A model generated the notes under the pieces. The model worked only from the letters and a program-made list of their open reading frames with translations. It was not told the DNA's origin and searched no databases. Shown here in pieces: positions 1 to 5,452 of a DNA stretch of 11,347 nucleotides. Within the stretch, counting starts at the first letter, position 1. Each line of letters begins with the position of its first letter. This DNA is from an uncultured Lachnospiraceae bacterium (GTDB taxonomy: Bacteria; Bacillota; Clostridia; Lachnospirales; Lachnospiraceae): positions 1 through 11,347 of the forward strand of contig CASGVX010000040.1 in assembly GCA_949346185.1 (NCBI GenBank), given 5' to 3'. The translations under genes and the position numbers were made by a program.

Positions 1-651
1 GCCCACTGCTGCCCCATGTCCATCCATATATTTGGTGGTGGAATGGGTCACAATGTCTGCCCCCCACTCAATAGGACGGCAATTTACCGGCGTGGGAAAG
101 GTATTGTCCACAATCAGAGGCACGCCGCGCTCATGGGCAACCTTGGCGAAAAGTTCGATATCCAGCACCGTCAGCGCAGGATTTGCAATGGTCTCCCCGA
201 ACATTGCCCGTGTATTCTCCCGAAAAGCCTCATGCAGTTCCTCCTCCGTGGCATCTGGCGGCACAAATGTCACTTCTATCCCCATCTTCGCCATGGTGAC
301 TGCAATCAAATTAAAGGTACCGCCATAGATAGACGAGGACGCCACAATATGGCTTCCGCACTCGCAGATATTGAATAGTGCAAAGAAATTCGCCGCCTGT
401 CCGGAAGAAGTGAGCATGGCCGCCGTGCCTCCCTCCAATTCCGCTATCTTCGCCGCCACATGGTCATTGGTGGGATTTTGCAATCTGGTATAAAAATATC
501 CCTCTGCCTCCAGATCAAACAATTTCCCCATATCCTCGCTAGTGTCATACTTAAAAGTAGTAGACTGCACAATGGGAATCTGTCTGGGTTCCCCATTTCC
601 CGGCGTATAGCCACCCTGCACGCATCTCGTGTTCAACTTATACTCGCTCAT
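1..651 (-). CDS. metY: O-acetylhomoserine sulfhydrylase (MetY), N-terminal half, runs off the left edge
   Basis: The visible 217 residues have no stop and continue past the left edge; full-length members of the family are about 430 residues. The protein belongs to the PLP-dependent Cys/Met metabolism family. It begins MSEYKLNTRCVQGGYTP and carries the family landmarks QSTTFKYD (about residues 30-37), the YTRLQNPT substrate-binding motif, ALEGG-like ELEGG and the SSGQAA cofactor-binding stretch. The Schiff-base lysine is at about residue 207 in HSTTKYMDGHG. MetY enzymes join sulfide to O-acetyl-L-homoserine to give homocysteine in the cytoplasm, for methionine synthesis. The ATG at 649-651 is preceded by AAGGAG with about 8 bases of spacing. 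A cystathionine gamma-synthase-like relative is possible, but the N-terminus and YTRLQNPT favour MetY. No SAM riboswitch or clear promoter is visible in 652-799. Confidence 0.9.
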   Translation of the reverse strand, partial: MSEYKLNTRCVQGGYTPGNGEPRQIPIVQSTTFKYDTSEDMGKLFDLEAEGYFYTRLQNPTNDHVAAKIAELEGGTAAMLTSSGQAANFFALFNICECGSHIVASSSIYGGTFNLIAVTMAKMGIEVTFVPPDATEEELHEAFRENTRAMFGETIANPALTVLDIELFAKVAHERGVPLIVDNTFPTPVNCRPIEWGADIVTHSTTKYMDGHGAAVG

Positions 652-799
652 TTCCTATCTCCTTCTCTCTTCATATTACCCAACATGCCAGACTTGCAGG
701 CACCATCAAACCTCACGCATCTCAATCATCTCAGCCCCGCCATGCAAACAGTTCAGCGCAGCAGAAAATACCATGCACAAATTCCCGTGCTGTCCATAC

Positions 800-1795
800 T
801 TAATACTGCTTCCACAGCCATCTGCCCTGCTTCGTGAAATCACTGGATTTCCATCCGCTGACACGGCGACAGCTACTCTTCAGCAGCGCGCAGCTTTCCG
901 TCTTATTAGATAAATTCCAGCACACTCTGCCAATCTTATATTTATTCAAAAGTCTCATCCAGCGATTCCCTTGGGAAGTGCTTATCTTGCCATTTCCGCT
1001 GGCCTCAGAAATGCCAAATTCCGTCACCAGAATCGGCAGCCCTTTTTTTACTGCCCCAGTCAGCTTCCTCCGCAAATTCTCTTTATGGGTAGCCGCATAG
1101 AAATGAAAGGCATACACAATATTTTTCCCTTCAAGAGGCTTCTGCGCCGCCACATCCACATCCTGGCTCCAAGTGGGCGTTCCCACAATAATAATCGCCT
1201 TTTGATTGACCTTGCGGATGGTTTTAATCATCTGCTTCGCATATTTTCTGATATTTGTCCAATTCCCATCCCCGCCGTTTGGCTCATTGCAGATTTCAAA
1301 GAGTACGTTATTATAAGAAGCGTACTTTCTCCCCACTTCCTGAAAAAATTTCTTCGCCTGGGATTTATTTTTCAGAGGATTGCCGTCGGACAGGATATGC
1401 CAGTCAATGATAACATACATTCCCAAAGCTTTGGCTGCCTGCACTCCATCGTCCAGCAATTTTTTCAGTTCCCTCTGCTTCGCCTTCCCGCTGTTGCAGT
1501 AACCACCATACTCCTCCGTGTACATGGCAAGCCGCACCGTATTCACTCCCCGCTTTTTCAGAGAGGCAAATGCCTTCTTATTCACATACTGGGGAAACCA
1601 AGCAATCCCATGGGTGGATACCCCTTTGATCACAAATGGCTTTCCCTTCTTATTCACTATCTGCCTCCCCTTCACCTGCAGCCGCCCATTGGCAGATACC
1701 GGCGCGGCGGAGGCAATCTTCTTCTCTCCCGCAACCCCTGTCAATGCCAATGCAAACATAAGCATAAAACAAAGCAGATATCTTGCTTTTTTCAT
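800..1795 (-). CDS. Secreted GH5 (subfamily 2-like) endoglucanase, single domain
   Basis: This 331-residue protein is an endo-beta-1,4-glucanase that would cut cellulose or related beta-glucans outside the cell. Residues 1-23 are a signal peptide (MKK, then a hydrophobic core LLCFMLMFALALTG), and ASA-A near residue 30 is a plausible cleavage site. The rest is one GH5 barrel. It opens with the NKKGKPFVIKGVSTHGI block, followed by NTVRLAMY (Arg88) and DWHILSDGNP (His133). The acid/base is Glu171 in EICNEPNG. GTPTWSQDVDVAA and HFYAATH follow. The nucleophile is Glu259 in LVTEFGISEASG, and CWNLSNKTES closes the set. No dockerin, carbohydrate-binding module or sorting signal is visible. The ATG is preceded by AAGGAG about 10 bases upstream. 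The gene follows nadC by 140 bases on the same strand with no convincing promoter between, so it may be read from the nad promoter. Subfamily assignment rests on motifs only. Confidence 0.9.
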   Translation of the reverse strand: MKKARYLLCFMLMFALALTGVAGEKKIASAAPVSANGRLQVKGRQIVNKKGKPFVIKGVSTHGIAWFPQYVNKKAFASLKKRGVNTVRLAMYTEEYGGYCNSGKAKQRELKKLLDDGVQAAKALGMYVIIDWHILSDGNPLKNKSQAKKFFQEVGRKYASYNNVLFEICNEPNGGDGNWTNIRKYAKQMIKTIRKVNQKAIIIVGTPTWSQDVDVAAQKPLEGKNIVYAFHFYAATHKENLRRKLTGAVKKGLPILVTEFGISEASGNGKISTSQGNRWMRLLNKYKIGRVCWNLSNKTESCALLKSSCRRVSGWKSSDFTKQGRWLWKQY

Positions 1796-1935
1796 GATTT
1801 CCCAATTCTCCTTCCAAATAAAGCCGACATGCCGCCTTAAACAGCGTCACCATGCACATTGCCAAACGATACATGAAACAATCTCTTGCCAATAATCCTC
1901 AAATCCATTTAACTGTGAATGATAGCATTCATGAG

Positions 1936-2793
1936 TTATTCACAGCCATGCAGATTCTTCAGCGAAATATCCATAATCGGCGCCGAGTGGGTCAGAGCAC
2001 CGCTGGACACATAATCCACCCCCACGTCAATCAAGTTTTTGATATTTTCCCTAGTCACATTGCCAGAACACTCCGTAAGCGCCCTTCCATCAATGATGCG
2101 AATAGCCTCCCGCATTTGCTCAGGAGACATATTATCCAGCATGATAATATCCGCTCCCGCATCAGCAGCCTCCCGCACCATCTCCAGATTCTCCACTTCC
2201 ACCTCGACCTTATGTACGAAGGACGCATACTCCTTCGCCATCTGGACAGCCTTCGTAATGCTCCCTGCTGCCCCGATATGGTTATCCTTCAACATTACGC
2301 CATCCGACAGATTAAATCGGTGGTTGCTGCCTCCCCCCACCTTCACCGCATATTTCTCAAAAATGCGCATATTCGGCGTAGTCTTTCTGGTGTCCAGAAG
2401 AGTCGTCTTGCTCCCCTTCAGCATCTCCGCAATGGCATGGGTATAGGTGGCAATCCCGCTCATGCGCTGCAGGAAATTCAGCGCCGTGCGCTCCCCGGAA
2501 AGCAATGCCCGGATATCCCCGGTAACCACCGCCATCAAATCTCCGCTCTTCACTTCATCTCCATCCTTCACCCGCATATCGAAGGAGACGGTATCGTCCA
2601 AAAGTTCAAACACTCGCTGGAACACGCCCATTCCGGCCACAACGCCATCCTGCTTGCAGATAAGCTCCACCTGCCCTTTCTGATACTCCGGCATCACCGC
2701 ATTGGTGGAAATATCCTCGCTGGTGATATCCTCCTCCAACGCCTGCCTTATCAACCTATCAGCATTTACCTTCCATGTAATCGGATCTTTCAT
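1936..2793 (-). CDS. nadC: Nicotinate-nucleotide pyrophosphorylase, carboxylating (quinolinate phosphoribosyltransferase)
   Basis: The 285-residue enzyme converts quinolinate and PRPP to nicotinate mononucleotide, CO2 and pyrophosphate, the step after NadB and NadA in de novo NAD synthesis. Family blocks are complete. GERTALNFLQRMSGIAT lies at residues 100-116, and DTRKTTPN with the Arg/Lys phosphate-binding residues at 134-141. Next are KVGGGSNHRFNLSDG at 151-165, MLKDNH at 167-172, the EVEVE acidic strand near 197-201, and IMLDN at 217-221. The closing block SSGALTHSAPIMDISL is at 263-278. Length matches the bacterial type II enzyme. The start codon lies 4 bases after the nadB stop, with AAAGGGAG about 10 bases upstream and inside the nadB 3' end, so the two genes are translationally close and surely co-transcribed. 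Nothing is truncated or missing. Confidence 0.96.
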   Translation of the reverse strand: MKDPITWKVNADRLIRQALEEDITSEDISTNAVMPEYQKGQVELICKQDGVVAGMGVFQRVFELLDDTVSFDMRVKDGDEVKSGDLMAVVTGDIRALLSGERTALNFLQRMSGIATYTHAIAEMLKGSKTTLLDTRKTTPNMRIFEKYAVKVGGGSNHRFNLSDGVMLKDNHIGAAGSITKAVQMAKEYASFVHKVEVEVENLEMVREAADAGADIIMLDNMSPEQMREAIRIIDGRALTECSGNVTRENIKNLIDVGVDYVSSGALTHSAPIMDISLKNLHGCE

Positions 2794-2797
2794 CGCA

Positions 2798-4078
2798 CTA
2801 ACTCTCCCTTTCTATCTCTTCCAATACTATTTTCTTGTATTCCTCCTGCAGCCGGTTCACATCCTGATACTGCCGCATATCTGCCAGCCCGTCTATGTCA
2901 GCAAAATGCGCCTCTCCCACCTCGCCGGAAATCTCCATCGCCGCCCTCTCTGCAAACACCAAAGACTCCAGCAAAGAATTGCTGGCAAGGCGATTCTTCC
3001 CATGCACCCCATTGCAGGAAGTCTCCCCAATGGCATACAGAGCCTCCATGGAAGTCCTGCTGGAAAGATTCACCTGAATCCCCCCCATAAAATAATGCTG
3101 TGCCGGCACCACAGGAATGCATTCTTTGGTGGGGTCATAGCCCTCTTCCAAGCACTGCTTCAAAATATTGGGAAAATGAGAACGAATCTCTTCCTCAGGA
3201 ATCCTTTCCATAGAAAGCCATACAAATGGCATGTCGTCCTCCTCCATCTGCCGATGAATGGCTGCGGTTACCACGTCCCTAGGAAGAAGTTCATCGCAGA
3301 ACCGCTCCTTATTCTTATTGAGAAGAATGGCTCCCTCCCCCCGGACAGACTCCGAAATCAAGAAACGCCTTCCCGGCTTCTCGGAATATAGCGTGGTGGG
3401 ATGGATTTGCACATAATCCACATGCTTCAATGCGATCCCATGCTTCTTGGCAATCGCCAAAGCATCCCCAGTAATATGGCGGAAATTCGTGGTATGCTGG
3501 TACAAGCCCCCCAAGCCGCCACAGGCAAAGACCGTATATTTCGCCTGTACCACCTGCACATCCCCGGTAGAATCCTGCACCACGATGCCATGGCAGCGTT
3601 TCCCATCTGAAATGATATCAAGCATCATCGTATGCTCCATCATCTGAACATTTTTCCTCTGCCTTACATTCTCCAGCAGGGTGCTGGTAATTTCCTTTCC
3701 CGTGCAGTCCTTGTGGAAGAGAATGCGGGGTCTGCTGTGCCCCCCTTCCCTAGTAAAGACAAGCTCATCCCCGTCTCGTTCAAAATCCACGCCGTATGCC
3801 AGCAACTGCTTTGCTATCTGCTGAGAAGAGCGAATCATCACTTCTACAGAAGCCGAATCATTCTCATAATGCCCCGCCCGCATGGTATCATCGAAATATC
3901 CCTGATAATCTTCCTCGTCCCGAAGCATGCAAATACCACCTTGGGCCAAGTAGGAATCACTCTTATCCACATCCGACTTGCATATCATCAGCACCTGCAC
4001 GTCTTTCGGAAAATGCAGTGCGCAGAATAACCCTGCCGCTCCTGTTCCAACTATCACTACATCTATCTTTTTCGTCAT
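2798..4078 (-). CDS. nadB: L-aspartate oxidase, short form
   Basis: This FAD flavoenzyme oxidises L-aspartate to iminoaspartate, the first step of de novo NAD synthesis. The FAD-binding GTGAAG loop is at residues 11-16. SYLAQGGI is at 42-49 and GGHSRPRILFHKDCTGKEI at 112-130 (active-site Arg/His region). RFLISESVRGEGAIL lies at 238-252, LPRDVVTAAI at 265-274, HYFMGGIQVN at 328-337 and the second FAD block GETSCNGVHGKNRLASNSLLES at 351-372. I start at the ATG at 4076-4078, giving 426 residues, because AAGGTGA sits 6-7 bases before it. An in-frame TTG two codons upstream (4084) would be only one base from that ribosome binding site. The protein is about 110 residues shorter than E. coli NadB and lacks most of the C-terminal helical domain, although all FAD and substrate motifs are intact. 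nadC follows after 4 bases; nadA is not next to it. Confidence 0.95.
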   Translation of the reverse strand: MTKKIDVVIVGTGAAGLFCALHFPKDVQVLMICKSDVDKSDSYLAQGGICMLRDEEDYQGYFDDTMRAGHYENDSASVEVMIRSSQQIAKQLLAYGVDFERDGDELVFTREGGHSRPRILFHKDCTGKEITSTLLENVRQRKNVQMMEHTMMLDIISDGKRCHGIVVQDSTGDVQVVQAKYTVFACGGLGGLYQHTTNFRHITGDALAIAKKHGIALKHVDYVQIHPTTLYSEKPGRRFLISESVRGEGAILLNKNKERFCDELLPRDVVTAAIHRQMEEDDMPFVWLSMERIPEEEIRSHFPNILKQCLEEGYDPTKECIPVVPAQHYFMGGIQVNLSSRTSMEALYAIGETSCNGVHGKNRLASNSLLESLVFAERAAMEISGEVGEAHFADIDGLADMRQYQDVNRLQEEYKKIVLEEIERES

Positions 4079-4140
4079 AAGCAATCACCTTGCTTTCTCG
4101 CTGGGTTTTCTTGGGAATGTCCTCCCACTTGCGGAAATCA

Positions 4141-4160
4141 TGTTACGATTCATAGTAACA
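4141..4160 (-). promoter_or_regulatory. Inverted-repeat operator candidate in the nadB leader
   Basis: A perfect 6+6 inverted repeat, TGTTAC-8 bases-GTAACA, lies about 8-27 bases downstream of the predicted nadB transcription start. This is a usual place for a repressor site. NAD synthesis genes in Firmicutes are often controlled by the niacin-responsive repressor NiaR (YrxA), so that is the first candidate. I do not recognise this sequence as a known NiaR box, and the regulator is not encoded in the window. Confidence 0.5.
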
Positions 4161-4174
4161 AAATAATAACACCG

Positions 4175-4203
4175 AGTATAACATAAACGCCACCTATTTA
4201 CAA
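4175..4203 (-). promoter_or_regulatory. Promoter of the nadBC operon
   Basis: Read on the minus strand, a -35 box TTGTAA (4203-4198) is separated by 17 bases from a -10 box TATACT (4180-4175). The -10 box carries an upstream TG (extended -10). Transcription would begin near 4168, leaving a 5' untranslated region of about 90 bases before the nadB ATG at 4078. The fit to a SigA promoter is good; no start-site data are available. Confidence 0.65.
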
Positions 4204-4321
4204 GTTTCCGATAAGGAAAAGGGAATCAAAAATACCATTCTCACCCATTTTCATTGCTGAGATGTCCCCCCCTTAATCCTATCAGTTAAAAAGTGCGAAG
4301 TTTCTCATACATATACATAGC

Positions 4322-4376
4322 GAAAAAGGGAAATTTGGCTGTGAATAGTAACTTTGGCACATCCAAATTTCCCTTT
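4322..4376 (-). terminator. Intrinsic terminator of the PocR-domain gene
   Basis: A 14-bp perfect stem pairs 4363-4376 with 4325-4338; its arms contain CCAAATTTCCC and GGGAAATTTGG. After one mismatch, four more pairs (4358-4361 with 4340-4343) extend it. On the minus strand the stem is followed by TTTTT (4327-4323), so it terminates transcription of the gene ending at 4396, 20 bases upstream. It also insulates that gene from nadBC. Confidence 0.85.
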
Positions 4377-4395
4377 ATATATACTCAAATGACCA

Positions 4396-5178
4396 TTACT
4401 GATGATACATGCCCGACAGTTTCTCGATGGCATCCGTCACTTCAATCACAGATTTCTCAATGTCACCATATATGGCAGCAGACTGGGTAGACAAATCTCC
4501 CATACTCTTCGCAACCACAGCGAATCCCACTCCAGCCTCGCCGCTTCTGGCAGCCTCAATAGATGCATTCAATGACAGCATCTTCTGCTTGCTGGCAATA
4601 GACTTCAGGGAATGGGTATTATTATTAATGGTCTCAATCACCTCTGTGGCGTGATTAATTTCATCGCTGAGCCCGGTCAGCCTTCCGCTATTCTTATACT
4701 GGTTGTACTCCATCTCCACCAGCTGGTTCACCACCAATTCCAACAATTTTGCGGATGCCCGAATCTTCTTCTCATCACTGATAGGAACCTTGCGGAGAGC
4801 CCTCACATATGCCTCCGGGTCAATCCCCAATTCCTCCGCCGTAGCGCGGAACTTTTCCTCGTCCGGCTCCTGAGGAAGAACCTGTCCGCCAATCATCGCC
4901 CCCATCTTCTCGCCGTCAACAATAATGTCAAAGGCAAAATCCATCAGGCCCGCATGGCAGAAATATGTACCCTTGCATTCATTGTCGCACTTCACGCAAC
5001 GGCGATTTCCCTCTGCAGAACCCCGGGTGTACTTCATGCAGAAATCCGTAAAGTTGCTCCCCTCAGTCATGTATTCCCCTTTGGCATCCACTGCGATGGC
5101 AGCAAGGCCAGTCGCATCAGAAAACTGATTCTGGATGTCCTGAAGCTTCTTCATATCCAAAAAATCATAAATCTCCAT
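4396..5178 (-). CDS. Soluble PocR ligand-binding domain / short MCP-type signalling hairpin protein
   Basis: The 260-residue protein has two parts. Residues about 8-155 form a PocR-type sensory domain with a cysteine cluster typical of the family: Cys47, Cys61, Cys64, Cys68, then YFCHAGL with Cys74 and His75. These could bind a metal or cofactor. Residues about 165-258 are coiled coil carrying the tip of a methyl-accepting chemotaxis hairpin, IASKQKMLSLNASIEAARSGEAGVGFAVVA (about 194-223, split here only by description). The tip departs from consensus: KM replaces TN/L, and GVGF replaces GRGF. There is no membrane segment, no HAMP domain and no room for methylation helices, so it is cytoplasmic and minimal. 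PocR domains in other proteins sense small molecules such as 1,2-propanediol; the ligand here is unknown. The ATG follows GAGGAGGG by about 5 bases. The gene has its own promoter and terminator, so it is monocistronic. Confidence 0.85.
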   Translation of the reverse strand: MEIYDFLDMKKLQDIQNQFSDATGLAAIAVDAKGEYMTEGSNFTDFCMKYTRGSAEGNRRCVKCDNECKGTYFCHAGLMDFAFDIIVDGEKMGAMIGGQVLPQEPDEEKFRATAEELGIDPEAYVRALRKVPISDEKKIRASAKLLELVVNQLVEMEYNQYKNSGRLTGLSDEINHATEVIETINNNTHSLKSIASKQKMLSLNASIEAARSGEAGVGFAVVAKSMGDLSTQSAAIYGDIEKSVIEVTDAIEKLSGMYHQ

Positions 5179-5251
5179 AATACCCTCCTCATTTTATTTA
5201 ATGTCCTGAAATGAATCCTACGTCCCTGTCCATTTCCTATCAATTACTTTT

Positions 5252-5280
5252 ATTTTACAATAAAATGACACAAAAATCAA
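5252..5280 (-). promoter_or_regulatory. Promoter candidate for the PocR-domain gene
   Basis: On the minus strand TTGATT (5280-5275) and TAAAAT (5257-5252) are separated by exactly 17 bases in an AT-rich tract. Transcription would start near 5245, about 67 bases before the ATG at 5178. The match is good for the -10 box and moderate for the -35 box. Confidence 0.5.
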
Positions 5281-5359
5281 CTATTCGTATAGATTTCTCC
5301 TGACCAAACTACAGCGTTGCTGCTTTACAAAGGACGCTTGTGAAAAAACACGAATTCTA

Positions 5360-5387
5360 TTGACATTCCCATCAATATCCTTATAAT
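5360..5387 (+). promoter_or_regulatory. Near-consensus promoter of the ABC exporter / kinase / marR operon
   Basis: TTGACA (5360-5365) and TATAAT (5382-5387) both match the SigA consensus perfectly, with a 16-base spacer. The expected start is about 5394, giving a leader of roughly 59 bases before the chosen ATG at 5453. A promoter this strong fits a gene set that is normally held off by a repressor; the palindrome at 5385-5423 overlaps the end of the -10 box. Confidence 0.85.
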
Positions 5388-5423
5388 TAGTTGCTATACA
5401 AACAGTTTGTATAGCAACTAATT
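5385..5423. promoter_or_regulatory. 39-bp perfect palindrome, operator candidate for the MarR regulator
   Basis: Two 19-base arms, AATTAGTTGCTATACAAAC (5385-5403) and its exact complement (5405-5423), flank a single A at 5404. The site covers the last three bases of the -10 box, the expected start of transcription and about 30 bases beyond. That placement is ideal for blocking RNA polymerase. MarR-family dimers bind palindromes and often regulate the operon that encodes them; the marR-type gene at 9740 is the last gene of this unit. Only the repeat and its position are seen; the protein-DNA pairing is inferred. The transcribed half could also fold into a hairpin at the 5' end of the mRNA. Confidence 0.8.
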
Positions 5424-5452
5424 TCCAGATGACAGAGGAGGATATGTTATTC

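Larger units (their letters stand above)
4085..4395. other. Intergenic region between nadB and the PocR-domain gene
   Basis: This 311-base stretch holds the terminator of the upstream sensor gene (4322-4376) and the nadBC promoter (4175-4203) with its inverted repeat (4141-4160). Between terminator and promoter there is a run of seven C on the plus strand (about 4266-4272). It also holds an 18-codon ORF on the minus strand (4254-4198) with only a distant G-rich candidate ribosome binding site. I see no RNA gene, riboswitch or longer gene here. Confidence 0.7.

Noticed and set aside
652..799. Possible riboswitch in the metY leader (a GGCTGAGATG stretch resembling part of a TPP element; SAM elements also considered)
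   Set aside because: Only the short CTGAGA core resembles TPP; the second TPP half is absent, and no SAM-box core or supporting stems are present in 148 bases.
752..799. Terminator after the endoglucanase (GCAC/GTGC hairpin followed by TATTTT on the minus strand)
   Set aside because: The stem has only four pairs with flanking mismatches, too weak to call.
971..1840. Plus-strand open frame of 289 codons opposite the endoglucanase
   Set aside because: No ribosome binding site or recognisable motif; antisense shadow of a gene with intact catalytic residues.
1796..1935. Promoter or terminator between nadC and the endoglucanase
   Set aside because: A small TGAATG/CATTCA hairpin lacks a T-run, and no -35/-10 pair with acceptable spacing was found.
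1852..3090. Long plus-strand open frame of 412 codons opposite nadC and nadB
   Set aside because: It is rich in His, Pro and Leu, has no family motif, and lies antisense to two certain genes; it is a shadow of their codon usage.
5429..5452. Upstream ATG codons at 5429 and 5444 for the first ABC subunit
   Set aside because: The ATG at 5429 precedes the AGGAGG ribosome binding site and 5444 is only 2 bases from it; the ATG at 5453 gives the usual N-terminus of the family.
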